From: BOG-908 sp965198825
GTDB taxonomy: Bacteria; Pseudomonadota; Alphaproteobacteria; Acetobacterales; Acetobacteraceae
Direction of reading: 5' to 3'
Length of the DNA stretch: 64,000 nt
NCBI GenBank assembly: GCA_965198825.1
Contig: CBDAQB010000003.1
Coordinates: 682,001 to 746,000, forward strand
Each line of letters begins with the position of its first letter. Positions within the stretch are counted from its first letter, which is position 1. The position numbers were made by a program, and so were the translations under genes. Positions 53,864 to 62,721 of the stretch are shown here, piece after piece. The notes below the pieces were generated by a model. That model was not told where the DNA came from and made no database searches. It saw only the letters and a program-made list of their open reading frames with translations.

Positions 53864-54040
53864 ATGGCGCGATTGTTTCTCCTGGCATTGACCGTCGTGT
53901 TGGGCGCCCTGCTGGGCGCTGCCTGTCATCACCTGGCCGATGGGCTGGCGCTGGGGCTGGTCATGAGTGTCGCCCTGGCCAGCCGCGGCTCCCGCCTGGA
54001 TTGGCGGGCGTCGCCCAAGCACGACGAAAGCGGCCGCTGA
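53864..54040 (+). CDS. Small membrane protein, 58 residues
   Basis: Two hydrophobic stretches joined: LFLLALTVVLGALLGAACHH and ADGLALGLVMSVALASR, followed by a charged tail. A GTG at 53846 could add six residues. Family unknown. No strong start signal. Confidence 0.4.
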   Translation: MARLFLLALTVVLGALLGAACHHLADGLALGLVMSVALASRGSRLDWRASPKHDESGR

Positions 54041-54062
54041 AGTTCGTATCAGGGAGGTCCCG

Positions 54063-54326
54063 ATGGCGCAGTATCATGTCTATTCGGTCGATCAGGCTGG
54101 CAAGCTTCGTTTCGACGCCGATGCCGATTGCCTCGACGATGCCGAGGCCTTGTCGTTTGCCGCCCGCCATTTGACTGAGGGCTCGCAAGCGGAGGTTTGG
54201 CGGGGCAAGGTTTGCGTCGGCCAGGTTTGTGCGACGGATACCCAGTTGCAGCCGATCGCGTGGGCGGTGGCGGCAGGACGGTGGCAGACGGTGGGCGGCG
54301 GCTTTGGGCTCTCAGCCCTGCGTTAG
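54063..54326 (+). CDS. Hypothetical protein, 87 residues
   Basis: GGGAGG precedes ATG 54063. Sequence AQYHVYSVDQAGKLRFDADA, LDDAEALSFAARHL and AEVWRGKVCVGQV is a compact alpha/beta domain, comparable in size to small alphaproteobacterial DUFs with a YHVY-type start. Function unknown. Confidence 0.6.
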   Translation: MAQYHVYSVDQAGKLRFDADADCLDDAEALSFAARHLTEGSQAEVWRGKVCVGQVCATDTQLQPIAWAVAAGRWQTVGGGFGLSALR

Positions 54327-54439
54327 GTCAGTGCGTTGCGTGGATGCAGCGCTATCTTCCGTTACAAGCCGCGTTTGCAACGAACAGCCGTGAGGGTCGT
54401 TTGGGCTGCGATCGCTTCGATCGTTAGTCCGGAGGCTAA

Positions 54440-54616
54440 ATGACCCTTATTATCATCATCCTGCTCGTCCTGCTGTTCAGCGGCGGCGGGTTCTATGGTT
54501 ACCGCAGCTACGGTGGCGGCGGTGGTGGTGGCGGCCTTGGGCTGATCCTGCTGATCCTGCTCGTGCTGTTCCTGTTCGGCGGCCTCGGCGGACATTACTA
54601 CGGGCACTACTACTAA
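54440..54616 (+). CDS. Gly/Tyr-rich small membrane protein
   Basis: 58 residues, GGAGG 4 nt before ATG 54440. Two hydrophobic segments, LIIIILLVLLFSGGG and LILLILLVLFLFGGL, flank a run of eight Gly, and the tail is GHYYGHYY. It is like the small DUF3309-type membrane proteins. A strong terminator follows. Function unknown. Confidence 0.65.
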   Translation: MTLIIIILLVLLFSGGGFYGYRSYGGGGGGGGLGLILLILLVLFLFGGLGGHYYGHYY

Positions 54617-54623
54617 CTTTTAA

Positions 54624-54659
54624 AAAGCTGGCCAGGAGTTCGGTCTCCTGGCCAGCTTT
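54624..54659. terminator. Strong bidirectional terminator
   Basis: 15-bp stem AAAGCTGGCCAGGAG / CTCCTGGCCAGCTTT with a TTCGGT loop. A-run on the left and T-run on the right suit both strands. It separates the Gly/Tyr-rich gene from the convergent secreted-protein gene. Confidence 0.85.
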
Positions 54660-54673
54660 GCGTTGGGCCGCGC

Positions 54674-55012
54674 CTATCTCGCGCGGTTCTGTTCGACGCT
54701 AGGGGCCGCTCCCTGAGCCGGTGCGCCGCCGGGTTGATCAGGGCTCTGCTGGGTGGACGGCGGCGCGTCCGTCCCCTTGTTTTCACTGACGCTCGGCGAT
54801 GCAGCCTGCGAGGGTGCGCGCTGCGCGTGCTTGCGCTTGTGATTGTGCGTGCGGTGGGTCGATGCGGCGCTTTTCGAAACGTCCGGCGCTGCGTCCTGGC
54901 CGGGAGGCGTTGCGGGGTCTGGCGTAGCGGCCGGCGCCTGGGCCAGGGCCTGGCCTGCTATCGGTGCGGTGGCGAGCGCGGCGGCGAGCAGCAATGTTTT
55001 CATGGGTGACAT
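54674..55012 (-). CDS. Secreted Pro/Gln-rich protein
   Basis: 112 residues. A signal peptide (LLLAAALATAPIAGQALAQA) with cleavage near ALA, then a disordered Pro/Ala/Gln/Ser-rich region with a His/Lys-rich patch (HRTHNHKRKHAQR). GGAGAAAACG precedes ATG 55012; a second ATG lies at 55003. No family recognised. Confidence 0.65.
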   Translation of the reverse strand: MSPMKTLLLAAALATAPIAGQALAQAPAATPDPATPPGQDAAPDVSKSAASTHRTHNHKRKHAQRAPSQAASPSVSENKGTDAPPSTQQSPDQPGGAPAQGAAPSVEQNRAR

Positions 55013-55060
55013 GGTTGGCGTTTTCTCCAGGGTTTTCGAATGGTCTAGCCGCCGTTGCGT

Positions 55061-55288
55061 CTAGCGGGAAGCCATATATGTCCGTCGCGGACGGGCTAGA
55101 TGGAAAGGACCGGGGACGCAGTGCCGCGCGGGCCGTGCCGGGCGCATCCATTTCTTGTTGATGATGGCCAGAAGACTATCTGCGATCTCGAGTTCGCCTT
55201 GGCGGCAGGCATGCTCGAAGGCGGCGAAAACACGTGTCTTCAACTCATCTTCGCGCGCCAGCGCTGGCCGCGGGGCGTCTTCGGTCAT
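55061..55288 (-). CDS. Hypothetical protein, 75 residues
   Basis: ATG 55288 follows GGAAAGC. The helical core ELKTRVFAAFEHACRQGELE parallels residues 29-56 of the product at 14672-14956, making a paralogue pair. Basic C-terminus. Function unknown; one of several short proteins here with A-F-x-H-A-C cores. Confidence 0.6.
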   Translation of the reverse strand: MTEDAPRPALAREDELKTRVFAAFEHACRQGELEIADSLLAIINKKWMRPARPARHCVPGPFHLARPRRTYMASR

Positions 55289-55482
55289 GATGCTTTCCTT
55301 ACCCGATCGCGCGTTGGCAATGGCTCTTTGACGCAACCCAGGCAGGAGTCATAGGGAAAGATGCAGCCTTGGCGGGAACGTGACTGAGTAGCCGACGAGG
55401 AGGCGGGCAGCGTGTCCGCTGGCCGAACGGGCGCTGACGCTATACAGCGCCTCTCAAATTCGTGTCGGCCGAATGGGAGCCC

Positions 55483-56352
55483 ATGACTCACACCCCTCGC
55501 ATCATGCTGGTCGATCCAGCGCACTTCAACGTCAGCTATGTGATCAACCCCTGGATGAAGCCGGGCGCGTGGGCAGAGGATCCAGCCCTGCACAGCCGGC
55601 AGGCGCGCGACAGTTTCGCCTCGCTCTGCGCGGCGCTGACGGCCTGCGGCGCGCGTCTCGACATCGTTGGCGGCGTGGCAGGCTTGCCCGACCTGGTGTT
55701 CCCGGCGAACGCGGCGACGGTGCTGGACGGCCGCGCCATCGTTGCGCGTTTCGCCTGCCAGGAGCGGCGCGGCGAGGAAGCGGTTTTCTACGAGGCGTTG
55801 CGAGGCCTGGTGGACGAGGGTGCGTTGCGCGAGGTGGCGATGTTCCCCGAGGGCTGTTTTCAGGAGGGGGCCGGCGACGCCATCTGGGATGCCGGGCGGC
55901 AGTTCTTCTGGGCGGGTCATGGGCAGCGGTCCATCTTCGGCGCGGTGCGGGAGCTGGGCGCGTTCTTTGAAAAGACCGTTGTGCCGCTCGAGCTGGCGAC
56001 GAACCGGTTCTACCATCTCGATACGTGTTTCTGCCCGCTCTCTGGTGGCGAGGTGCTGTTCTATCCGCCTGCGTTCACGCCGGAGTCCTTGGCGGTAATC
56101 CATGAGCATGTGTCGCCGGTGCAGCGGCTGCAGGCGAGCCAGGAGGATGCGGCGGCGTTCTGCGTGAACGCGGTGAACATCGGGCGCGACGTGGTGATGG
56201 CGCGGGCGCCGGCGCACGTGCGTGCGATGCTGGAAGAGCGCGGCTATGTGGTTCACGACGTGGACCTGGACCCGTTCATCCTGTCGGGCGGCGGCGCCTA
56301 TTGCATGACGCTGCGGCTGGACCGGACGAGCCTGGCCTCCGCCACGCCCTAG
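55483..56352 (+). CDS. Amidinotransferase/dimethylarginine-hydrolase-like protein
   Basis: About 289 residues from ATG 55483. The pentein-fold residues are seen: LPDLVFPANAATVLDG near residue 63, FEGAGD-like QEGAGDAIWDAGRQFF near 128, HLDTCFCPL near 174 (catalytic His-Asp) and the catalytic Cys in LSGGGAYCMTLRL near 275. It is most like the arginine deiminase-related/DDAH family that hydrolyses guanidino substrates. Exact substrate unknown. Confidence 0.85.
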   Translation: MTHTPRIMLVDPAHFNVSYVINPWMKPGAWAEDPALHSRQARDSFASLCAALTACGARLDIVGGVAGLPDLVFPANAATVLDGRAIVARFACQERRGEEAVFYEALRGLVDEGALREVAMFPEGCFQEGAGDAIWDAGRQFFWAGHGQRSIFGAVRELGAFFEKTVVPLELATNRFYHLDTCFCPLSGGEVLFYPPAFTPESLAVIHEHVSPVQRLQASQEDAAAFCVNAVNIGRDVVMARAPAHVRAMLEERGYVVHDVDLDPFILSGGGAYCMTLRLDRTSLASATP

Positions 56353-56363
56353 CGGCCGGCCCG

Positions 56364-56909
56364 GTGCGGATCATCGCCGGCGCCTGGCGCGGGCGCCGGC
56401 TGGAAGCGCCGGCCGGCGAGACCACGCGGCCGACGGCCGACCGCACCAGGCAGGCGTTGTTCGACATGATGCTGCACGCACCCTGGGGCGGACGCGATCT
56501 GCTGGACGGCGCCAGCGTGCTCGACGCGTTCGCCGGAACAGGCGCGCTGGGGCTGGAGGCGCTGTCGCGTGGCGCCGGGCAGGCGGTGTTCATGGAAAAG
56601 GATCGCGCGGCGGCCTCGGTTCTGCAGCGGAACATTGCGGCTTGCGGCGCGGAGTCGCGCACCCGCGTTCTCGTTACTGATGCGACGCGGCCGCCGCGCG
56701 GCAGCGCGCAAGGAATTATCTTCCTCGATCCGCCCTATGATTACGATTTGTTGAACTTATCGTTGCATGCTCTACGAGAATCTGGCTGGATCGGTACCGA
56801 AACGATTATTGTCGCGGAGGTAAGGCGGTCCGCTTCGCTGGAGGTGCGTGGCATTCTGGCCGAGCGCAGCCATGGCGAGGCCAAGATCATCGTTTGGCGG
56901 GGCGGTTGA
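56364..56909 (+). CDS. rsmD: 16S rRNA (guanine966-N2)-methyltransferase RsmD
   Basis: About 181 residues from GTG 56364. The start VRIIAGAWRGRRLEAP, RPTADRTRQALFDML-like region near residue 25, motif I VLDAFAGTGALGLEAL near 52 and the catalytic DPPYDYD near 120 are standard for RsmD. Methylates G966 of 16S rRNA. Its stop overlaps the next start by one base. Confidence 0.92.
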   Translation: MRIIAGAWRGRRLEAPAGETTRPTADRTRQALFDMMLHAPWGGRDLLDGASVLDAFAGTGALGLEALSRGAGQAVFMEKDRAAASVLQRNIAACGAESRTRVLVTDATRPPRGSAQGIIFLDPPYDYDLLNLSLHALRESGWIGTETIIVAEVRRSASLEVRGILAERSHGEAKIIVWRGG

Positions 56910-58085
56910 TGCAGGAATTCGTCGAGAGCGTCTATCATAAACGATCCATCGAGGCGCTGGCGCAGCCCGCGGGCGGGGCCGCCGGTTTTGTGGTGCATCT
57001 CCATTCGCTGGGGCCGGTCGAGGTGGCGGTGCCGCCGCTGGCGACCGGGTGCCACTTCCTCGACATGTGGCCGGTACGCGAGTGGCCCGACCAGGGACAG
57101 TGGCGGCAAAACGCCTACCAGAGCTACGCGCCGCCTTTGTTCATCCTGCACAACGTGCTGGTGCATGGCTCCGCGGGCATTCTTTGCCTCGGTGATTCCG
57201 TTGTGGCCGAAAGCCTTGCGCTGACCTCGCCCTGAGCGGCACGCCTACCGGGCGCTGGCACGCGGGGTCGCTTTTCCAAAGATGGGACCGGTGCGCACGT
57301 TGAGTGGCGTGCATCTCAGCGTGCTCGCAGGCGGCGAAGGCGATTACGCGCATGCGATGCTGGACGGCCTGGCTCGCATCTCCGCAGTGCCGCCCAACTA
57401 TCTTGCCGCGGCCGCCAGCCTGCTCGTGCCACAGGGCGGCGCCTGCCAAGCGGAAGCGCTGCAATTCCTTGACCTGCCGCCAAGCATTGCCGTGCGGGAA
57501 GTGGGGCTGCGGGAGACCTTGCTTGTCGAGCGCTTGGTGTTGCCTTTGTCGATCTCCGGTGAGGCGGAGTTCCATCCGTGCGTCATGGAGTTTTTCCGGC
57601 GCGTGTCTTCGAATGTGCCGGCGGCGTCGTGCCGGCTGCCGCGCCGTGTCGTGATCGACCAGCGCGGCGCGCATCGGCAGGGCGCCCGTCCAGGCGGTCT
57701 GCAAAACGCGGGCGAAGTGATGCAGGCATTGACCCGTGAGGGGTTCGGCGTCGTGCGGCTGGAGGATCTGACCTTGGCCGACCAGATCTGCCTGTTTCGC
57801 CAGGCCGAGGTGATCGTGTCGCCGCAAGGCGCCGGTCTCGCGAACCTGGGATTCGCCAGGCCGGGTTGCACGGTAATCGACCTGATGCCGGACAGCCTGG
57901 TCGATTGGCGATTCCGCAATCTCGCAGCGCTGGCCAAGCTTCATTATGATTGCGTGCTCGGCCGCGCGCAGAGGCCTTGGCGCCCGTTGGATGAGGATGC
58001 GGGGCATACGCCTTGGGAAATCTCGGTGCAGCATGTGGTGGCTGCGGTGGTGCAGGCGATTGGGGCTTCTGTTGAGGCAGCGTAA
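56909..58085 (+). pseudogene. GT61 family glycosyltransferase split by a +1 frameshift
   Basis: The first frame (56909-57235) and second frame (to 58085) are parts of one GT61/DUF563 protein of about 390 residues. The first ends in LALTSP at CCC TGA; the second continues ERHAYRALARGVAFPKMGPV from the base after that T. Later parts include LSGVHLSVLAGGEGDYAHAM, RRVVIDQRGAH, VSPQGAGLANLGFA and WEISVQH. Either a one-base insertion or a programmed +1 shift at CCC-TGA explains it. An ATG at 57282 could start the second part alone. Confidence 0.7.
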
Positions 58086-58213
58086 GGAAGGTCTTCTTTT
58101 TTGAAAAAAAGAAGCAAAAAACTTTTGGACCCTTAGGCTCAGCGTTTCCACAATCTCGGTCCCACATCGCAAAAGTTTTTTGGTTCTTTTTTTCAAAAAA
58201 GAACTGCTTCCTT
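58084..58213 (+). repeat. Two-hairpin intergenic repeat, A-arm left
   Basis: Left hairpin CTTCTTTTTTGAAAAAAAGAAG, then CAAAAAACTTTTGGACCC, core CAATCTCGGTCCCACATCGC, right arm AAAAGTTTTTTGGTTC and CTTTTTTTCAAAAAAG. Starts at the GT61 stop and ends 3 bp before the endonuclease stop, between convergent genes. Confidence 0.85.
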
Positions 58214-58215
58214 CC

Positions 58216-58917
58216 TCACTCCAGCGCCGACGTCTTAGGCTCATACCGGCACCATTGCGCAGCAGGGCAACGCCAGCACTCGGGCCGGCGGGCTTTGCAC
58301 ACGTAGCGGCCGTGCAGGATGAGCCAGTGGTGCGCGGGGCGGAGCAGGTCGGCGGGAATGCGCTTGATCAGCGAATCCTCCACGGCGCGGGGCGTGGCGC
58401 CTGGGGCGAGGCCGGTGCGGTTGCCCAGGCGGAAGATGTGGGTGTCCACGGCCATGGTGGCTTCGCCGAAGACGACGTTCATGACGACGTTGGCGGTCTT
58501 GCGGCCGACACCTGGCAGGGCTTCGAGGGAGGCGCGGTCCGCGGGCACCTGGCCGCCGTGGTCGCGTAGCAGGATTTCAGACAAGGCGACGACATTGCGG
58601 GCCTTGCCTTGCCATAGGCCGATGGAGCGGATGTGGCGGCCGACGCCTTCCACGCCGAGGGCGACGATCTGGGCGGGGCCGGGGGCTTCGGCGAACAGGG
58701 GTCTGGTGGCCTTGTTCACCGAGGCGTCGGTCGCCTGGGCGGAGAGGACGACGGCGACGAGCAGGGTGTAGGGATCGGTGTAGACGAGCTCTGTCTCGGC
58801 GTCCGGGCGGGCTTGCGCCAGGGCCTCGATGAAGCAGCGGACGTCGGTGCGCGGCATCGGGCGAGGTTTGCGGGGTGGCCGCTTGGGGGTGGCCAGAGAC
58901 GGGGTTTTGGGAGGCAT
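58216..58917 (-). CDS. nth: Endonuclease III
   Basis: About 233 residues from ATG 58917. The helix-hairpin-helix motif LEALPGVGRKTANVVMN near residue 135 includes the catalytic Lys, and the Asp is in AVDTHIFRL near 158. The C-terminal iron-sulfur ligands are spaced Cys-x6-Cys-x2-Cys-x5-Cys in CKARRPECWRCPAAQWC. Removes oxidised pyrimidines in base excision repair. About 20 extra basic residues precede the domain. Confidence 0.95.
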   Translation of the reverse strand: MPPKTPSLATPKRPPRKPRPMPRTDVRCFIEALAQARPDAETELVYTDPYTLLVAVVLSAQATDASVNKATRPLFAEAPGPAQIVALGVEGVGRHIRSIGLWQGKARNVVALSEILLRDHGGQVPADRASLEALPGVGRKTANVVMNVVFGEATMAVDTHIFRLGNRTGLAPGATPRAVEDSLIKRIPADLLRPAHHWLILHGRYVCKARRPECWRCPAAQWCRYEPKTSALE

Positions 58918-58998
58918 GGCCCAATGCACCGCGCTCGAGGCGGCTGGCAAGCGCGGATGCAGGCACCAGATGAGGCGTTGACGGGGGGATCGGCTTGC

Positions 58999-59493
58999 AT
59001 GAGCGACACTGTGTTCGAGGCGATGATTACGCCGCACCGCAGCCTGTCGCGGCGGGGGCTGTATCTCATCATTGCGTTCACCTGCACGGTGAGCCTGGGC
59101 GTGACGACGCTGTTCTGGTGGCTGGGCGCGTGGCCGATCGCAGGGTTCAACGGCGCCGAGGTGTTGCTGGCGGTTGTGCTGCTGCGCGTGCATGCGCTCA
59201 GTGCCCGCGCGAGCGAGTTCCTGCTTTTAAGCGAAGCCGAGTTGCGCGTGGTCCGTACAGACAGCCGCGGACGCAAGAGCGAGTACAAACTGCCGTCCGG
59301 CTGGATCAACGTGTTCATGGAAGACAGGAAGGGCCGCGTGCCCGGGCTGTTCCTGACCGCCCACGGCCAGCGCATCGAAGTGGCCGCCGCCTTAGGTGAG
59401 CCAGAAAAGCGCGACCTGGCCGAAGCCCTGAAAGCCGCCCTGCATCAGTGGCGCAACCCAATATTCGACAACCCGCAGCTCGCAGAGAGCTGA
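58999..59493 (+). CDS. DUF2244 membrane protein
   Basis: 164 residues, ATG 58999. Two adjacent hydrophobic segments (YLIIAFTCTVSLGVTTLFWW and WPIAGFNGAEVLLAVVLLRV) precede a cytoplasmic beta domain with SEAELRVVRTD, LPSGWINVFMED and GEPEKRDLAEALKAAL. This matches DUF2244, typical of alphaproteobacteria; role unknown. Divergent from nth, as is common for this pair. Confidence 0.85.
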   Translation: MSDTVFEAMITPHRSLSRRGLYLIIAFTCTVSLGVTTLFWWLGAWPIAGFNGAEVLLAVVLLRVHALSARASEFLLLSEAELRVVRTDSRGRKSEYKLPSGWINVFMEDRKGRVPGLFLTAHGQRIEVAAALGEPEKRDLAEALKAALHQWRNPIFDNPQLAES

Positions 59494-59572
59494 ACCAATT
59501 GCCGCGATGCTTCTCTGGATTGCCTCGCCGCAAGCGCTCCTCGCAATGAGTGCGAGGAATACGGAAGTTCGA

Positions 59573-59691
59573 GAATTCGCTAGGCCGAGCCAGCTGGCGT
59601 GGTTAGCCGAGCACCGGAGCGGAATGGCCTCTCCGGCAATGAGCACCGGAGCGCAGGCTAACCGCGTCAGATGGCTGGCCTAGTAGAATTC
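59573..59691. repeat. 119-bp palindromic repeat, copy 2
   Basis: Ends GAATTCGCTAGGCC and GGCCTAGTAGAATTC as in copy 1 (11091-11209). The inner stem is GGTTAGCC/GGCTAACC, different bases but still paired compared with copy 1. It ends 3 bp before the stop codon of the XRE gene. Confidence 0.8.
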
Positions 59692-59694
59692 CGG

Positions 59695-60183
59695 CTAAGA
59701 AGCGTCGCCGGGGCCCATGGATTTGATGAGATCAAAAACGCGCTTGCGCACGGCTGGGTCGGTGATGCGGTAATAGGCGCGGACGAGCTCAAGCGTCTCG
59801 CGCTTGGCGAGCGGATCGTCGCCGTGGCCGCCGAAGCCCTCGGTGCGCTCTGCGAAGCCGGCGATGCCCATGTTGCCTTGCGTGCTCTGCATCGTGTCGG
59901 GCATGTCGTCGAAGAAGAAGCTGATCGGCACATCCAGAACGCGTGACAGATCATAGAGGCGCGAGGCGCCGACGCGGTTGACGCCGCGCTCGTATTTCTG
60001 GACCTGCTGAAATGTCAGGCCGAGTGCTTCGCCGAGACGCTCCTGCGACATGCCCATGAGAGTGCGGCGGAGGCGGATGCGGGATCCGACGTGCACGTCG
60101 ATGGGGCTGGGCCGGTTTTCACCGCCTTCTGCGGCGGGAGAGTCGAACGGTCCGGCGCTTCGCGACATCACAACTCTTTTCAT
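59695..60183 (-). CDS. XRE family regulator with C-terminal helical domain
   Basis: 162 residues. The helix-turn-helix reads RIRLRRTLMGMSQERLGEAL then GLTFQQVQKYERGVNRVGAS near residues 34-75, the common alphaproteobacterial form with a small helical C-terminal domain (RETLELVRAYYRITDPAVRK). ATG 60183 or 60168. Regulon unknown; such proteins often respond to DNA damage or growth phase. Confidence 0.88.
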   Translation of the reverse strand: MKRVVMSRSAGPFDSPAAEGGENRPSPIDVHVGSRIRLRRTLMGMSQERLGEALGLTFQQVQKYERGVNRVGASRLYDLSRVLDVPISFFFDDMPDTMQSTQGNMGIAGFAERTEGFGGHGDDPLAKRETLELVRAYYRITDPAVRKRVFDLIKSMGPGDAS

Positions 60184-60268
60184 TCGGCTAAAAAGTTAAT
60201 CAAAACGTACCGCTTTATAGCCGCACAACCAGAAATTGTCAATTTAGTTTCCGCTTTAAAGGAGCGTA

Positions 60269-61846
60269 TCACGTTTTTTTGGACGACTCGGCCTTTGGCT
60301 GTATCAAAATCGTCTTCCGGCCGAACCCTAGCCCTATAGCAGCGGTGCCTAAAGCAAGCAGGAGTGGTGCCGCAAGGCCCATCCTCGACACCGGCGTCGG
60401 CGGCAGTTCGGGCGGTATAGGGCCTACGAGCACACCCGGCTGGTTGAGTTCCGTATGCTGCAGCACGCGGCCATGGGCGTCGATGATGGCGGAGATGCCG
60501 GTGTTTGCGGCGCGAACCATGGGCAGGCCTTCCTCGACGGCGCGCATGCGGGCGGCGGCGAGGTGCTGGCGCGGGCCGGTGGAATCGCCGAACCAGGCGT
60601 CGTTGGTGATGTTCACCATGAGCTGTGGGCGGTCGCTCTCGCGCACCACCTGGGCAGGGAAGATCGCCTCGTAGCAGATCTGCGGCCCGATGGCGGGCAG
60701 CCCTGGCAGATGCAGAGTGACCACGCCGGGGCCAGGGGCGAAGCCGGTTTCGCCCAGGCGGATGGGGAGATAGCTCGGGAAATATTCGCCGTAGGGAACG
60801 AGGTGGTGCTTGTCGTAGTCGCCGCCGATGCTCCCGTCGGGCAGAACCGCCACTAGGCTGTTATGGTATTGCTCGCCGCCTGATCCGGCTTCGGTGCGTA
60901 TGGTGCCGACGATGCTGGCCGCGGCACCTGGCGCGGCGGCGGCGATGGCGAGGCGGGCGTTGCCGTCGCGCTCGAGCGCGAAGGGGCTGGCGGTTTCCGG
61001 CCAGGCGACGAGAAGAGGATGGCCCGGCGCGCGGTCGTGCGCCTCTGCGACGCCTTTGCGAGTCAGGTCGAGGTGGGCCTGGAAGCTCTTTTGGGCGAAA
61101 TCGTAGCTGCCGAGATTGGCGTTGTGTTCGGCCTCGGAAATGTTGCCCTGCACGATGACGGCCCAGGGGGTGGTTTGCGGATCGCCCTGGGACACGGCCG
61201 GGCGGTGCAGGCGGCTGACGCCGACGACGGCCCAGAGTGCGACCAGGGCCGCGATAGTAGCGCGGCCGCGCATGCCGAGCAGGGGCACACCTGCCACGAG
61301 AAGGGTGGCGCCGGTCAGGCCATGGACGCCGACCCAGCCCGCGGGCTGCATGAAGATGGTGCCCAGTGCACCGGGGAACTCCCAGACGCTGCCCAGCGGG
61401 TTCCAGGGAAAGCCGGTGAGCGCGAACTGCCTGGCGATTTCGGCGAGCACCCAGAACCCTGCCAGCACCAGCAGCCGTTGCCAGGCTTCACGCGACCGAA
61501 AGGCCAGGGCGCAGGGTATGGCGACGAAGATGGACAGCCAGGCGGCGAGGACAGGAACGGCCAGCGGCACCGCCCACCAGAACTCGGCCGCGCGTACCAG
61601 GATGGCGTTGGTGATCCAGTAGAGGCCGATGAGGTGATAGCCCATGCCGAAGGCGAAGCCGCGCCGCGCGGCGCCACGCCAGGTGCGCGCGCGGGCGATC
61701 AGGGTCAGCAGGCCGGGAATGGCGAGCAGAAGGACCGGGACCAGGAAGAACGGCGGCAGTGCGGTGGCGGCGAGGCCGCCGCAGCCGAGTGCCACCAGGT
61801 CGGCGCGCCACCCTGCTTCCAGCCAGCTACGGGGAGGGCGGCTCAA
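60269..61846 (-). CDS. lnt: Apolipoprotein N-acyltransferase
   Basis: About 525 residues. TTG 61846 overlaps the upstream stop (TTGA) and gives the normal length. Six or seven membrane segments occupy residues 15-210; the nitrilase-fold domain has catalytic Glu in WPETASPF, Lys in DKHHLVPYGEYFP and Cys in QICYEAIFP. Transfers a third acyl chain to lipoproteins. Coupled to an OlsB-like gene. Confidence 0.93.
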   Translation of the reverse strand: MSRPPRSWLEAGWRADLVALGCGGLAATALPPFFLVPVLLLAIPGLLTLIARARTWRGAARRGFAFGMGYHLIGLYWITNAILVRAAEFWWAVPLAVPVLAAWLSIFVAIPCALAFRSREAWQRLLVLAGFWVLAEIARQFALTGFPWNPLGSVWEFPGALGTIFMQPAGWVGVHGLTGATLLVAGVPLLGMRGRATIAALVALWAVVGVSRLHRPAVSQGDPQTTPWAVIVQGNISEAEHNANLGSYDFAQKSFQAHLDLTRKGVAEAHDRAPGHPLLVAWPETASPFALERDGNARLAIAAAAPGAAASIVGTIRTEAGSGGEQYHNSLVAVLPDGSIGGDYDKHHLVPYGEYFPSYLPIRLGETGFAPGPGVVTLHLPGLPAIGPQICYEAIFPAQVVRESDRPQLMVNITNDAWFGDSTGPRQHLAAARMRAVEEGLPMVRAANTGISAIIDAHGRVLQHTELNQPGVLVGPIPPELPPTPVSRMGLAAPLLLALGTAAIGLGFGRKTILIQPKAESSKKT

Positions 61847-62721
61847 TCCAGGGCGTCGCGCAGCTGGCGTTCGTAGTGGCGGTAGTATTTGTCGGTAATC
61901 AGGTCGGTCTTGACGATCACCGCCACGTCCGTGGTGTTGAACTGGTGATCCACCACGGCGCCGTCGCCGATGAAGCAGCCGAGGCGCAGATAGCCCTTGA
62001 TCAGCGGCGGCAAGCCGGCGCGGGCGCGCCGCTGGTCGATCTCGTCCGGGTCCATCCGGCGCATTTCCACGTAGCGGCCGGGCAGGGCGCGCGGGCGAAG
62101 CGCCGGCGGGGCGAGGTGGTTGTAATAGAGATAAGTGAGCTCGGCGGCCCATTCATCCGGGTCGGTCGAGGGCAGGCTGGCGCAGCCAAACATCAGGTCG
62201 ATCTGGTGGCGGAAGACGTAGGCGGCGATGCCGCGCCACATGAGCTGCATGGCGGCACGGCCGCGGTAGCGTGCGTCGATGCAGGAGCGGCCGAGTTCGA
62301 GCATCTTGCCGTCGAAGCCGGTGAGCGGGGCGATGTCGTATTCTTCGTCCGAATAGAAGCGGCCGATCTGCTCGGCGGCGTCCTGCTGGATCAGCCGGTA
62401 GGTCCCGATGACGCCCTCCGGCCCAGGCCCGATGGCGTGGTCCACGACCAGCATGTGGTCGGCCACGGCGTCGAACGCATCCACATCACGCATGAGGGCG
62501 CGGGCTGCCGCCGATGGCTCGGCCTTCATCTCTTCATAGAAGACGCGCCAGCGCAGGGCTTGGACCGCGTCAACCTCGGCTTCCGTGGTGGCGATGCGGA
62601 CACCGAGGTGCCCGGCGCGCAACTCCCCGAAGCCGCGGCCATCGGCGAGCGCCTCGCCAAGCAGGCGCTCGGAGGCTTGGCCGCTCCTGAAATGGCTGCC
62701 TTGCGGCCGTTCTGCGGTCAT
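61843..62721 (-). CDS. olsB: GNAT family N-acyltransferase (OlsB-like)
   Basis: 292 residues. ALRWRVFYEEMKA near residue 55, then GTYRLI near 105, ELGRSCIDARYRGRAAMQLM near 140 and CASLPSTDP near 180 are the hemolysin/OlsB signature. The family attaches a 3-hydroxyacyl chain to ornithine for ornithine-lipid synthesis. No olsA lies nearby. Both ends overlap neighbours by 4 nt, tying it to fur and lnt. Confidence 0.85.
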   Translation of the reverse strand: MTAERPQGSHFRSGQASERLLGEALADGRGFGELRAGHLGVRIATTEAEVDAVQALRWRVFYEEMKAEPSAAARALMRDVDAFDAVADHMLVVDHAIGPGPEGVIGTYRLIQQDAAEQIGRFYSDEEYDIAPLTGFDGKMLELGRSCIDARYRGRAAMQLMWRGIAAYVFRHQIDLMFGCASLPSTDPDEWAAELTYLYYNHLAPPALRPRALPGRYVEMRRMDPDEIDQRRARAGLPPLIKGYLRLGCFIGDGAVVDHQFNTTDVAVIVKTDLITDKYYRHYERQLRDALD

